From Hyalangium gracile (lineage in GTDB: Bacteria; Myxococcota; Myxococcia; Myxococcales; Myxococcaceae), in contig NZ_JAHXBG010000010.1 of the NCBI RefSeq assembly GCF_020103725.1, forward strand, positions 62,001 to 126,000: 64,000 bases of DNA. The letters are read 5' to 3'. The translations under genes and the position numbers were made by a program. How positions within the stretch are numbered: the first letter of the stretch is position 1; every line of letters begins with the position of its first letter. The notes under the pieces are model-generated. The model was given only the letters and a program-made list of their open reading frames with translations, searched no databases and was not told the DNA's origin. Shown piece by piece: positions 17,134 through 26,900 of the stretch.

Positions 17134-18810
17134 TCAGGGGCAGCCCGACTCGCGAGCACCCAGATCCGGGGCCCCTCCACAGAAGGGAAACCCCAGTGCT
17201 ACACCTCGATCCCGAGCCGGGGAGGCAGGCGTCAGGGTGAAGTCCTCGGCGTCCGCGTCGGTGAAGCCAGGCGAGCGTTCCAGCGAACGCCCATCCAGTC
17301 CCGTCTCCTCGCGCCACTGGCCGAGGCCGAGGTCCACACCCTCCAGGCGGAAGCGGGCCGCGCCGCCCTCGCGGAAATAGAGGTTGCTGTCCACCACGGC
17401 GCCCTCTCGCCCGGAGCCCGCGCGCAGCGCCTGGGCGCAGCTGGCCAGCACGTTGTTGCGCACCTCCAGCCCCTGCGAGGGCCCCGACTCCCCGCTGCCG
17501 AAGATGACGCAGCCGCCCGGCATGTTCCAGACGGTGTTGTGCTGCACCTTCACGTCCGAGGAGGTGTCCACCCGGATGCCACTGCCCTCATTGCCGTCGG
17601 CGCCGTCGCCATCCAGCACCAGGTTGCGGCGGATGATGATGTGGGTGGGCGGAGCGCCTACCCGGACGCCGCCGATGTTGATGCCGCGTCCGTTGCCATG
17701 GAAGGTGTTCTCCTCCAGCGTCACGTCGCGCGCGGACAGGTGGACGATGACGCCCTCACCGGCGGACTCAGAGGTGCGGCGGTGGCCCCAGATGGAGTTG
17801 CGGCGCACGGTGACGCGCGTGCACGTCTTGATGTCCACGCCGTTCTCCTGGTTCTCGTGCAGCTCGTTGTCCTCGATGAGGAGGTTGTCGAACGGCGTGC
17901 CGGAGATGGTGGCCCCGCCCTCGGGCCCGAGGCACTGCACCCCGTCTCCGGAGTTGTGGTGGATGTCGTTGCCGCGCACCACCGCGTTGCGCGCCGTCGT
18001 CTCCAGGGCGACGCCGTGGCTGTCACCGCCCCCCGCCTTCTGGAAGTGATGGATGTGGTTGTCCTCGACGAGGACGTCGCTGGCGGAGTTGGAGACGTCC
18101 ACGGCAGCGCCCTCGGCGCCGTTCTTCAGGGTGCTGCCGCGGAGCACACCGTGATGCGCTCCCTTGCCGCGCCAGACCACCGCGAAGGCCCGGTCGCCCG
18201 CCAGATCCAAGGTGAGGCCTTCGATGCGCCAGTAAGCTCCGCGCACGTCGATCATCGGGGTGGAGCTGCCCGTGCCGCCCTTGAAGACGGGCGTGGCACC
18301 GGGGGCCGCCTTGAGCGTGAGCAGCGAGTCGGCGGCTCCGCCACGCTCCTCGAGCCGCAGCCGCTCCGAGTAGGTGCCGGACTGGAGGAAGACGGCCTCG
18401 CCCTGGCGCAGCTGGGAGAGCGCCTTGGCCACCGTGCGGAAGGGCCGCTCCTTGGAGCCCTCGGCGGCGTCACTGCCTCCGGGAGAGACCCAGAGGATGC
18501 GCGAGAACTCGGGAGGAGGAGGAGGGGCAGGAGGCACGGGAGCGGGCGGCGGCGCCGGAGGCTCGGCCTGAGGTGGGACTGGTGAGGCAGGGGGCTCCGT
18601 GGACGGAGGCGTGGATGGAACCGAGGGCGGAGCGGGTTGCGCAGGGGGCTGCTGCGCCACGGGAGTGGAGGCGGGAGGCGTGGGAGCCGGAGCCTTGGGG
18701 CGATTCGAGCGGGGACCTTGCTCCGTCTGCGTCATCTCGGCCTGCCCACAGCCGAGCAGGGAGAGAGCGAGGGCACAACCGAGAGCCCCGAGGGCCGTTC
18801 TGACGCGCAT
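17134..18810 (-). CDS. Lipoprotein with Pro-rich stalk and right-handed parallel beta-helix
   Basis: A protein of 558 residues. The ATG at 18808-18810 opens a lipoprotein signal (LSLLGC lipobox, Cys at about residue 21). Residues about 30-105 are a Pro/Ala/Thr-rich stalk. The rest starts like a DUF1565 domain (ILWVSPGGSDAAEGSKERPF) and continues as a parallel beta-helix with many N/V/I-rich coils (IEDNELHENQ, VRGNDIHHNSG, LEENTFHGNGRG). It ends GAPDLGARESG, a common end of this family. Such proteins often bind or cleave polysaccharide, but no catalytic set is evident. It is convergent with none and divergent from the queD pair. Confidence 0.88.
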   Translation of the reverse strand: MRVRTALGALGCALALSLLGCGQAEMTQTEQGPRSNRPKAPAPTPPASTPVAQQPPAQPAPPSVPSTPPSTEPPASPVPPQAEPPAPPPAPVPPAPPPPPEFSRILWVSPGGSDAAEGSKERPFRTVAKALSQLRQGEAVFLQSGTYSERLRLEERGGAADSLLTLKAAPGATPVFKGGTGSSTPMIDVRGAYWRIEGLTLDLAGDRAFAVVWRGKGAHHGVLRGSTLKNGAEGAAVDVSNSASDVLVEDNHIHHFQKAGGGDSHGVALETTARNAVVRGNDIHHNSGDGVQCLGPEGGATISGTPFDNLLIEDNELHENQENGVDIKTCTRVTVRRNSIWGHRRTSESAGEGVIVHLSARDVTLEENTFHGNGRGINIGGVRVGAPPTHIIIRRNLVLDGDGADGNEGSGIRVDTSSDVKVQHNTVWNMPGGCVIFGSGESGPSQGLEVRNNVLASCAQALRAGSGREGAVVDSNLYFREGGAARFRLEGVDLGLGQWREETGLDGRSLERSPGFTDADAEDFTLTPASPARDRGVALGFPFCGGAPDLGARESGCP

Positions 18811-19088
18811 CCAGACTCCTAGTGTGGGTCGCGCCGACACCCGTCGTCGCGAAGTCGGCCGCCGGACAAGGCGCGCGCGTGATTCATTCCTCGAATCGAG
18901 CCCACACGCTGCCCGCCGGGCTGCTGGGGGAGGCGGCGGCTGACGCGATTCCGCGAGGTTGGGCGCGCGAGATAGAAGTCAGGCTCATGCGAGGCGCCGC
19001 GCCCATGCAGGAATTTGGATGCGCCTTGCGTGGGCATGTGTAAGAGCGAGAATCGGCGCACAGCGCGCTCGTTTCACCGGGAGTCGTC

Positions 19089-19451
19089 GTGGAGATCTTC
19101 AAGGAGTTCACCTTCGAGGCGGCCCACCGGCTGCCGAACGTCCCGGCCGGGCACAAGTGCAGCCGGCTGCACGGGCACAGCTACCGCGTGGAGCTCCACG
19201 TGCGAGGCCCGCTCGGAGCGCAGTCCGGCTGGGTCATGGACTTCGCGGACGTGAAGACGGCGTTCGCGCCGCTGCTGGCCCGGCTGGACCACTACTACCT
19301 CAATGAGGTGGAGGGGCTGGAGAACCCCACGAGCGAGAACCTGGCACGGTGGATCTGGCGGCGCCTGCGTCCCAGCCTTCCGCGGCTCAGCCGCGTGGTG
19401 GTTCGAGAGACGTGCACCAGCGGTTGCATCTATCAGGGCGAGGACGACTAG
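19089..19451 (+). CDS. queD: 6-carboxytetrahydropterin synthase (QueD)
   Basis: A protein of 120 residues. Zinc ligands are His13 (AAHRLPN), His28 and His30 (LHGHSYR), and the catalytic Cys is Cys24 ([10 protein letters not shown]). The DHYYLN element and the C-terminal [10 protein letters not shown] agree with QueD, the enzyme that makes 6-carboxy-5,6,7,8-tetrahydropterin for queuosine. The start is GTG at 19089. A second, 15 bases later, copy follows, sharing most of its sequence. A YhhQ-type queuosine precursor transporter is encoded on the opposite strand next door, supporting a queuosine role. Confidence 0.9.
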   Translation: MEIFKEFTFEAAHRLPNVPAGHKCSRLHGHSYRVELHVRGPLGAQSGWVMDFADVKTAFAPLLARLDHYYLNEVEGLENPTSENLARWIWRRLRPSLPRLSRVVVRETCTSGCIYQGEDD

Positions 19452-19466
19452 CCTCAGGAGCACACC

Positions 19467-19829
19467 ATGCAACTCTTCACGGAAGTATCCTTCGAGGCGG
19501 CCCACCGGCTGCCGAATGTCCCGGAAGGCCACAAGTGCAGCCGGGTGCATGGGCACAGCTACAGGGTCCAGCTCCACATCCGGGGCCCCGTCAACCCGAA
19601 GACGGGCTGGGTGATCGACCTGGGAGACATCGACGCGGCGTTCGCGCCCCTGCGCGCGCAGCTCGACCACCACTATCTGAATGATGTGGAGGGGCTGGAG
19701 AACCCCACCTGCGAGAACCTGGCGAAGTGGATCTGGAAGCGGCTGCGCCCCTCGCTGCCGCTGCTCTTCCGCATCCAGGTGAGCGAGACGACGGCCTCCA
19801 GCTGCATCTACGAGGGCGAGGACGAGTAG
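19467..19829 (+). CDS. Second, diverged QueD/PTPS-family paralog
   Basis: A protein of 120 residues, clearly a tandem duplicate of the preceding gene: same length and the same opening [11 protein letters not shown], with Cys24, His13, His28 and His30 all kept. Differences include the C-terminal ETC to ETT change (SETTASSCIY) and DHHYLN for DHYYLN. So the zinc site and nucleophile are intact, but the loop normally holding Glu-Thr-Cys has changed. It may have the same reaction, or it may act on a different pterin (6-pyruvoyl-tetrahydropterin synthase-like), which would suit the PTR1-like reductase nearby. It is co-transcribed with queD, 15 bases apart. Confidence 0.85.
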   Translation: MQLFTEVSFEAAHRLPNVPEGHKCSRVHGHSYRVQLHIRGPVNPKTGWVIDLGDIDAAFAPLRAQLDHHYLNDVEGLENPTCENLAKWIWKRLRPSLPLLFRIQVSETTASSCIYEGEDE

Positions 19830-19847
19830 GCGTCCCCGCCCCCTGCC

Positions 19848-20585
19848 TCAGGCGGAGTGGCCGAGCGGCTTGTCGGGCCCGTCGGGCATGGGCTTGCCGT
19901 CGTCGTTCAGCAGCACGGGCTTCATCCCGAGCAGGCGCTCCACCAGCGCGTGCCCCGCGTAGATGATGGGCGTGAGCCCCACGGCGACCAGCAGCTTCAC
20001 CGCGTAGGAGGTGACGATGATGTTGAGCACCACGGCGGTGGGCAGCACCTTGGTCCAGGCGATGAGCTGGAACACGGCGGTGTCGACGAGCTGGGACACC
20101 ACCGTGGAGCCCGTGGCGCGCAGCCACAGCAGCCGGTTGTGCGACAGCCGCTTGAGCCCGTGGAAGACGGTGATGTCGCAGAGCTGGCTGAGGACGTAGG
20201 CGACCATCGAAGCGATCAGGATGCGCTGCGAGGTGCCGAAGACGTTGTTGAACGAGGCCTCGACGGTGCCTCGGTAGTCCGGAGCACGGGTGACGGGGGC
20301 CCACTCGATCTCCATGGCGATGTGGATGGCGACGAAGGTGACCAGAGACATGCCCAGGCCCAGCCACGTGACGAAGCGGGCCGCCTTCTTCCCGTAGAAC
20401 TCGTGGAGCAGATCGGTGAGCACGAAGGTCACCGGGAAGGCGATCATGCCCACGGGCATCACCGCCACGAGCGACCCCAGGTGGACCTCGAAGAGCTTCA
20501 CGCCCACGAGGTCCGCCACGATGAGCGCGGTGCAGAACGCCGCCGCGAGCACCACGAAGAGCCGAATGCGCTTGTCCAGATTCAT
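19848..20585 (-). CDS. Queuosine precursor transporter, YhhQ/VUT family
   Basis: A protein of 245 residues with about six to seven membrane helices. It has the COG1738 pattern: an early FVVLAAAFCTALIVADLVGVK is split by the first helices, then FPVTFVLTDLLHEFYGKKAAR and later SQLCDITVFHGLKR with SQLVDTAVFQLIAW. These conserved Asp/Glu-containing helices mark the YhhQ/VUT transporters of queuine or preQ0-type 7-deazapurines. It starts 12 bases after the FolB-cupin stop, with GAGGAAC upstream, so it is the third gene of the pterin operon. It is convergent with the queD pair. Confidence 0.88.
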   Translation of the reverse strand: MNLDKRIRLFVVLAAAFCTALIVADLVGVKLFEVHLGSLVAVMPVGMIAFPVTFVLTDLLHEFYGKKAARFVTWLGLGMSLVTFVAIHIAMEIEWAPVTRAPDYRGTVEASFNNVFGTSQRILIASMVAYVLSQLCDITVFHGLKRLSHNRLLWLRATGSTVVSQLVDTAVFQLIAWTKVLPTAVVLNIIVTSYAVKLLVAVGLTPIIYAGHALVERLLGMKPVLLNDDGKPMPDGPDKPLGHSA

Positions 20586-20597
20586 CGTTCCTCGAGC

Positions 20598-21428
20598 TCA
20601 GCCGTGGCCCTCGCCCCCGCCGTGGGGAGCGTGCTCTTCCTGGGGGTAATAGGAGATGCCCTGCCCGGGCACCTGGCTCGGGGCGGCGGGCTCCGCGCCG
20701 GCCTCCACCGTGGAGCCCAGGCGCGGCCGGGCCACGCACAGCAGGGTCTGCTCGGTGGCGGTGGGGTTCTCGTAGGTGCGCGGGAAGTCTTTCGGCCAGT
20801 GGAAGGCGGTCCCTCGCGCCACCGGGCGGCCCTGCAGCAGCAGCCCCGTGCCGAGCACCAGCTCGTCTCCCTCGCCCTGCCGCTCGAGCCGGGTCGGGCC
20901 AGCATCCTGTGGCTTCACCCGGAGCCGGTAGAGGCCATAGCCCGCTCCCTCGTGGAGGACGTCCACGCTCCCGAAGGCCGTCTCCTCCCGCCCGTACGCC
21001 ATCTCCTCCGCCGTGCGGTGCACCTGGAGCGAGGGGGTGGCGCGGCCCCCGAGCGCCTCGGGCTTGGTGACGCGCACGGTGGCCGCTCGCACCTGGGCGC
21101 GCGGAGCGTCCACGGTGGGCGGCGCCAGCAGGTAGCGGCAGACCGCCTCCGTCGCGGACTCCAGCAGCTCGAAGCGGGAGGCCTCCAGCAGGAAGCGCAG
21201 CTCGCCCTCGAGCCGGCCGTAGTGGATGGTGCGCGCCAGCCGCCCGCCCACCGCCGCCTCGCGCGTGTCCAGGAAGAGGGCCACGTCCAGCCGCAGCGGC
21301 TGGGCCGCCACCCGCTCGCGGCGATAGACGCCCACGATGCAGTTCACCGTGAGGCCTCGCAGCTCGATGACATCCAACGGCCGGCCCTGGGCATCCGTCA
21401 CGACGGGCAGGTGCAGGGGCTCACTCAC
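20598..21428 (-). CDS. folB: Dihydroneopterin aldolase (FolB) fused to a C-terminal extra domain
   Basis: A protein of 276 residues, over twice the usual FolB length of about 120. Residues about 15-130 match FolB (DVIELRGLTVNCIVGVYRRER, and the catalytic Lys in VRVTKPEAL). The C-terminal 130 residues look like a cupin (YGREETAFGSVDVLHEG and RGTAFHWPKDFPRTYENPT), with a His/Gly-rich tail. FolB cuts 7,8-dihydroneopterin to hydroxymethyl-dihydropterin and glycolaldehyde in folate synthesis. The start GTG (21426-21428) overlaps the stop of the reductase by four bases (GTGA). The role of the fused cupin-like part is unknown. Confidence 0.82.
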   Translation of the reverse strand: MSEPLHLPVVTDAQGRPLDVIELRGLTVNCIVGVYRRERVAAQPLRLDVALFLDTREAAVGGRLARTIHYGRLEGELRFLLEASRFELLESATEAVCRYLLAPPTVDAPRAQVRAATVRVTKPEALGGRATPSLQVHRTAEEMAYGREETAFGSVDVLHEGAGYGLYRLRVKPQDAGPTRLERQGEGDELVLGTGLLLQGRPVARGTAFHWPKDFPRTYENPTATEQTLLCVARPRLGSTVEAGAEPAAPSQVPGQGISYYPQEEHAPHGGGEGHG

Positions 21429-22150
21429 AGCTGCGCGCTCCTTCCTCCGTCCACCGTCAGCACCTGGCCCGTGATGTACGGCGCCTCTCGCGCGAGGAAC
21501 AGCACCACCCGGGCGACATCCTCCACGCTGCCCTCCCGGCCCATGGGGATGCGCTGGAGGATGGACGCGCGTGCCGCCGCATCGAAGGACTCGGGGAAGG
21601 CGACCACTCCGGGGGAGATGGCGTTGACGCGCACGTGGGGCGCCAGCTCCACCGCCAGCGCCCGGGTGAGCATGAGCAGCGCCGCCTTGCTCACCGAGTA
21701 GTGCGCGTAGTGGCTCTCCGCCCGCTCCCCGCCGATGTCGGTGAGGTGCACCACCAGCGGCTGCGCGGCGGCGCGCAGGCTCGGCAGCAGGGCCTGGGTG
21801 AGGAAGAAGGGCGCGTCCATGTTCACCGCGAGCATCGTCCGGTACTGCTCGCGGGTGATGGACTCGAAGGCCGCGCGCTCGTACAGGCCCGCGTTGTGGA
21901 CGAGGACATCCAGCGTGGGGTGGTCGGCACGGACGCGGGCGCCCAGCTCATCCACCTGTCGGGGCTCCGAGAGGTCCGCCGCGTAGAGGGACACGTGGCG
22001 GCCCAGTCCTCGGAGCTCCTCCGCCACCGCCTCCAGCGACTTCACCGAGCGGTGGGCGTGGAGCGCCAGGTCATACCCGGCCCGGCCCAGGGCTCGCGCC
22101 ACGGCGCTACCGATGCGGATGCCGGCCCCGGTGATGAATGCGATCGCCAT
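21425..22150 (-). CDS. Pteridine reductase-type short-chain dehydrogenase (FolM/PTR1-like)
   Basis: A protein of 241 residues with a Rossmann fold. Key features match PTR1/FolM rather than ordinary SDRs: TGAGIRIG at 7-14 with Arg12, and the NADPH-phosphate motif LHAHRS at about 30-35. The catalytic Ser is replaced by Asp138 (HLTDIGG), exactly 13 residues before Tyr151, as Asp181/Tyr194 in Leishmania PTR1. Lys155 completes YSVSK. It should reduce dihydropterin or pterin to the tetrahydro form. It leads an operon with folB and the YhhQ transporter. This is strong support for pterin chemistry in this cluster. Confidence 0.85.
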   Translation of the reverse strand: MAIAFITGAGIRIGSAVARALGRAGYDLALHAHRSVKSLEAVAEELRGLGRHVSLYAADLSEPRQVDELGARVRADHPTLDVLVHNAGLYERAAFESITREQYRTMLAVNMDAPFFLTQALLPSLRAAAQPLVVHLTDIGGERAESHYAHYSVSKAALLMLTRALAVELAPHVRVNAISPGVVAFPESFDAAARASILQRIPMGREGSVEDVARVVLFLAREAPYITGQVLTVDGGRSAQL

Positions 22151-22183
22151 GCTGCGGACTCCCTAGCAGGGCGGCGCGCAAAA

Positions 22184-22199
22184 GGCACTTGGGAGTGCC
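22184..22199 (-). terminator. Second terminator hairpin
   Basis: A 6-base inverted repeat (GGCACT, loop of 4, AGTGCC). On the minus strand it is followed by TTTTGC. It lies between the Trp/Tyr-rich protein gene and the reductase operon, 11 bases beyond the first hairpin, so the two look like tandem terminators. Confidence 0.6.
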
Positions 22200-22210
22200 A
22201 GAACGACAAA

Positions 22211-22235
22211 CGCCGGGAGCGAGGGGCTCCCGGCG
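22211..22235 (-). terminator. Rho-independent terminator
   Basis: A perfect 10-base inverted repeat (22211-22220 against 22226-22235) with a 5-base loop. On the minus strand it is followed by TTTGTCGTT. It lies 27 bases downstream of the stop at 22262, so it ends that gene. Confidence 0.85.
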
Positions 22236-22261
22236 TCGCGGTCTGCATGACTCTGTGTCAG

Positions 22262-22753
22262 CTACCGGTTCCAGTAGGAGGCCGGCGCGGCGTGGTGCCA
22301 GCGGCCGGGGACCCACACCCACTGCTCCACCGTCTCGTAGTGGCCGTCCACCCACTGCTGCTCGTAGTAGCCACCGGTGCACTGCACGCGGCCCCGGCGC
22401 CCGTAGTTGCGGCACTCCCTGGGCACCCACACCTGCTCATATCCACCGGAGACCCACTGCTGCACGAGCTTGAGCTCGTAGCGGCCCTGCTGGTGCCGGG
22501 GAGCCTGCGGCTGCGGGGTGCGGCGGTAGTAGCGGCCGCCGGGGGAGTAATCGCGGCTGGGAGCGCCGCGGTACTCGCGGTTGTCGCCGTTGCCCCAGGA
22601 GTACGTGTGCTCGGAACCGCCGTGGAAGCCCTTGGTCTGCATCTGCGCGTCGCTCTGCTGCGCCTGGGACTTCTGGGTGTCATCCGCCTGCGCCGTGGAG
22701 CCGAGGAGCAGCGCGCCGAGAGCCAGGGAGAAGAAGCCGGTCTTGAGAGCCAT
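22262..22753 (-). CDS. Secreted Trp/Tyr/Gly-rich protein with WVxGxY-type repeats
   Basis: A protein of 163 residues with a signal peptide (MALKTGFFSLALGALLLGSTAQA). The mature part has a Gln/Ser stretch, then Tyr/Arg/Gly-rich sequence, then repeated QWVSGGYEQVWVP and QWVDGHYETVEQWVWVPG motifs. This WVxGxYExxxxWVPG repeat occurs in many exported bacterial proteins of unknown role, sometimes called YXWGXW/BcpO-like. It probably lies in the periplasm or at the outer membrane. The ATG at 22751-22753 was chosen to give the signal peptide at the N terminus. It is a single-gene unit ended by tandem terminators. Confidence 0.7.
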   Translation of the reverse strand: MALKTGFFSLALGALLLGSTAQADDTQKSQAQQSDAQMQTKGFHGGSEHTYSWGNGDNREYRGAPSRDYSPGGRYYRRTPQPQAPRHQQGRYELKLVQQWVSGGYEQVWVPRECRNYGRRGRVQCTGGYYEQQWVDGHYETVEQWVWVPGRWHHAAPASYWNR

Positions 22754-22845
22754 GTTCGAGTTCCTCCGTCGTATTGCCTTGTTGTCCCTTCTGACGGGGG
22801 TCCCCGCGGAACATTCAATCCCCAGCAATTCGGGGGGGTTTCACG

Positions 22846-23964
22846 TCAACGAGGTGCGACTTCGGCGCAGGTGAGCCCCGCGTCCGGGGCGCAGTTCCGG
22901 CCGATGAGACAGCCCCCCGCCCCGTTGAGCTCCACGCAGCGCACGGGCCGGCAGTCTCCGTCCGTCACGCAGGGCTTGCGGCTCAGGGTGCACGCGCCCT
23001 GGCTGCAGGTGCCCTGAGCACAGTCAGCGTCCTGCTGGCACGAGCAGTAGCCCAGCACCTCGCCCTCCGCCACGTCGCAGCGCGCGGCGCAGGCTCCGAC
23101 TTCCTGGGGTGCGGCCTTCACGCATCGCCCGCCTCGTGAGCAGTCCACATCCTCGCGACAGGGGAGTGAGGGGTCCGCGGGGCAGTCGGCATCCACGCGG
23201 CAGCGGGACTGGCTGTAGGCCACCACCACGTCCGCGCACTGGTAGCCGTTGGGACAGCCCTGCCCCTCCGAGCAGTCCACTCCACAGAAGGAGCCACCGC
23301 CCGGTGCCGTCTCCACGAGGCAGTAGTTGGCACCCCGGCCGCACACCTGGATGCCGCCGCCGTAGTTGCAGCTCGCGCAGTAGGGACGGCGGAGCGGATC
23401 CGTGTCGCTGTAGCAGCGCGCCCGCGGCTCGTTGGCCGGAGTGCCACACCGCTCTCCAAAGGCGCAGTCGCCATCGCTCGCGCAGAAGTCCGCGTCACAG
23501 ACACCCACGGCGCAGGCGGCGCGGCCCGCCTCATCCCTGGCCTCGCAGAGACATGGCACGTCTCCGCAGCGACAGGCCGTCCCGGGACAGTCTCCCGCGC
23601 TCTTGCAGCCCTCCACGCAGGTGGCTCGCGAGACGTCACACACCTCGCCCGTGGGGCAGTGCAGGTCCGTCGTGCAGCGACCTCGTGCCAGGCAGGTTCC
23701 CGTCGCGCTGTCGCAGAAGAGTGCCGGGTCCGCGCAGTCCGCGTTCTTCTCGCAGCCCGCTCGGGCCTGGCAGAAGCCGGCCGCGTTGCAGAGCTCGCCT
23801 GGAGCGCAGGCCGCGTCCGTGCGGCAGAGACACGCGCGTGAGTCCGGGTCGCAGCGGTAGGCCTCCGCGGGAGCGCCACAGTCCGAGGGCTCCCGGCAGT
23901 CCGTCCGCGTCTCGGAGCAGGCGGCGAGCAGCACCACGAGCAGGAAGGGGCAGAGGCGGTTCAC
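22846..23964 (-). CDS. Cys-rich lipoprotein, last gene of the lipoprotein operon
   Basis: A protein of 372 residues starting at the GTG at 23962-23964, giving a lipoprotein signal (LLVVLLAAC, Cys at about residue 16). The mature part has many cysteines in repeats like DxDCxxGxxCxxxxxxC, similar to the DUF4215/EGF-like Cys repeats seen in myxobacterial surface proteins and in TraA. Its start overlaps the stop of the TIG-repeat gene by four bases (GTGA). The repeats probably form disulfide-knotted rods at the cell surface. No enzyme motif is seen, and the function is unknown. Confidence 0.82.
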   Translation of the reverse strand: MNRLCPFLLVVLLAACSETRTDCREPSDCGAPAEAYRCDPDSRACLCRTDAACAPGELCNAAGFCQARAGCEKNADCADPALFCDSATGTCLARGRCTTDLHCPTGEVCDVSRATCVEGCKSAGDCPGTACRCGDVPCLCEARDEAGRAACAVGVCDADFCASDGDCAFGERCGTPANEPRARCYSDTDPLRRPYCASCNYGGGIQVCGRGANYCLVETAPGGGSFCGVDCSEGQGCPNGYQCADVVVAYSQSRCRVDADCPADPSLPCREDVDCSRGGRCVKAAPQEVGACAARCDVAEGEVLGYCSCQQDADCAQGTCSQGACTLSRKPCVTDGDCRPVRCVELNGAGGCLIGRNCAPDAGLTCAEVAPR

Positions 23965-26900
23965 GGGTCGATCCGCTCCGAGCGGCTCAGGGCATAGGCC
24001 GTCCACGCCACGGGCGACAGCGCGTCATACGTCCACTGGTCATACTGGAAGCGCGGCACCCGGCTGGTGGTCAGGTCGGCCCGGAGCACCGCACCGGCAG
24101 GGAGCGTGGCACGCAGCACGGCCAGGGCTGGAGCCGGCATCGACACCTGCGTTGGACCACCCGGCATGATGACGGTCCAGCGCGGTCCTCCCGTGGGGCT
24201 CAACTCCGAGAGGATGAGCTGCTGCACGTCGGGAGCAGCCCCTCCTTCCCTGCGCCACGCCACCGCGCCCGCGAAGCGGTTTCCCTGCGTGGGGGAGGTG
24301 AAGGTGCTGAGCGGCAGCATCGGGCCGAGCGTCACCCCCTGGGCCAGCGCCCCTGGCTGACGGTGGTAGAGCAGACTCTGGGGATACGCGACGGTGCCTT
24401 GGAGCAGATCCAGGAAGAGGAAGCTCGAGCCCTCGAGCCGAGGGAAGGACGGGAACGTGAGCCCAGGCCCCGGCCCGACGACGGAGGAGTAGAGCCGCGT
24501 CCCCGTGCCCCAGTTGGACGGATGCGGGATGAGCCCCTCCAGGCCCAGGTCCAGCCAGGCGTACACCTGGTGCAGCGGAGTGACGCCTTCCACACTCACA
24601 GGTCCCTGCACGGTGAGGGGCACGGTGACGTCCAGGTGCATGTCGAGCACCACGTCCTTCCCCTCGGCGACTCGGGAGTGGGAGGCGCTGATGCCTCGAT
24701 GGATGCCGAGCAGGTACGGCTCGAACGCCGTGCCCTTCACCACCCCGAGCACCGCGTACACCGCGCGCAGGCCGGGGCGCGCGTGCACGAGGAAAGAGCC
24801 TCCCTCCTGGCGCAGCTTCCACGTGTCCGACGTCCGATTCCCCACGCCCGCGAAGGGAGGCCCACCCGCGGGGCTCGACTGGGCGACGAAGACGCGCGCC
24901 TCCAGTTCCTCGTCTGGCATCAGCGGCCGAGGCGGCTTGAACCCGAACACCCGCCCCGTGATGACCGCCGTGGGAGCCACCGGTGGGTCTCCGGGATTGG
25001 CCTGGCTGCCGATGCGACGGAGGAAGACCGTGAGGTTCTCCGCTCGGATGTGGGTCACGGTGACGGCGTCGTAGCCCTCCTTGAAGGCCGTCACCATCTG
25101 CGCGCCCGCGAGCCGCGGATCCGAGAACGTGAGCTGCCCCCGTGAGTCCGTCGTGCCCTGGAACGGTGTGGCCGGATCCGTGCCGAGCATGACGCGTGCT
25201 CCGAGCACCGGCGCTCCATAGGCTCCAAACGAGGAGTCCAGCACCGTGACGTTGAGCGTACCGGTGAAGGGAGCCCCCGACAGCCCTCCCGAGCCTCGCG
25301 GGTCGAAGTAGGTGAACCCTTCGGTCAGCTCGGCCTGGGCACTGCCTCTCGCCACGGCCACCCGCACTGCTCCCATGCTCGATGGAGGTGTGCGGACAGT
25401 AATCGTGTGAGCATCCACCACCTGCACGTCTCGCGCGGGCTGGCCGCCGAATGTGAGCGTGGTGCCCGATCCGAACCCCGCGCCCCGGACCGTGACGTGC
25501 GTTCCTCCCGCGATGGCGCCCTGAGCCGGCTCGAGCCAGGCGAGCATGAGCGGCGCTTCGTACTGGAAGACCTTGGGCAGCACGGCCTCGTTCTCCGGAT
25601 CACTCGCGGCATGGACGCGGAGGGTACTCGCCGGGCCGCTCGCGCCCGGTGGAGTCGTGAAGCGGAGCCGTGTCTCGCCGGAGAGCGAGAGTTCCGAGGC
25701 ATCGAGTCCACCCACCTGTACCACGGCGTCCGGTGGGAGGTTCGCTCCATCGAGCAGCACCTCCGTCCCGCCTTGCACCGGTCCGGTCGACGGTGCCGCG
25801 CCGGAGAGAGTGACTCGGAAGGTGTAGCCGTCCGGAAGGCTCGCGCTCGCTGTGCCTGCCGTGGCGGCCACGGTGACGACTCGGGGAAGCGCGCCTCTGG
25901 GAGGCACAGTGATGACCGCTGTCGTGGGCGTCACGGAGCCGAGGGCCACTGGCTGCCCTCCGAAGCTCACGGACAGTCCCGGCGCATCGAGCCCCTGCCC
26001 GGTCAGCGTCACGGTGCCGTCGGCACGCGCCCCGACATGAGGAAAGACGCCGTACAGCGTGAAGGCACCAGAGGCATCGACGTAGGTGAAGCCTCCACGC
26101 ACCGTCCAGGCCTCTCGCGGCGTGACGATGCGGACCTCCACCGCTCCAGGCTTCAGGCTTGGAGGTGTGGTGGCGGTGATGCATGTGGAGCTCTCCACCG
26201 TGAAGGATGCGGCGGGGACATCTCCAAAGAGCACGGCGGTGGCACCCTCGAAGCCCTGGCCCGTGAGCACCACCGAGGTTCCTCCCACTAGAGGTCCCGT
26301 GAGTGGGGTGACTTCCGCGATGCGCAGCTCCTCGACGTAGCGGTACGCCCGGCGCAGCAGGCCCCCTCCCCCTTCAGCCTGGACTCTCACGTCCACACGG
26401 TCCGCCACGAGCCCACGAGGCACCAGGACTCGCAGCTCGGTGGAAGAGAGGCGCATCACCCTCGGACTCGCTGCTCCTCCCAGGAGCACCTGCGTCCTGT
26501 CCGTGAAGCCGGAGCCCACCAACGTCACCGTATTGCCGCCCGCCAGCGGTCCAACCTCGGGAGCGATGGTGCGCACGGTGAGGGGCTCGAACCAGGTGAA
26601 GCAGCCATCACAGGTCGCTGTGCCTCGAGGATTCCGCAGGGTGATGCTCGTGGTTCCCGCCGGACCTGGAGGCGTTCGCAGATCGATCAAGCCGTCGTCG
26701 ATGATCTGGAAGTCCCTCACCCGGCTCCCGCCGACCTCGAGCACCGTGAGCTTCGCGGCCTCGGTGGTGCTGCTCGCCACGCCGCTCAGGAAGCCGCTGC
26801 CTCTCAAGGTGGTCCAGGTGCCCCCGCCGACCTCCCCACGCGCGGGCAGTGCTGCCTGGAGACGAGGCGGAGAAAGAACGCCTGCGTCCGCACCTCCATC

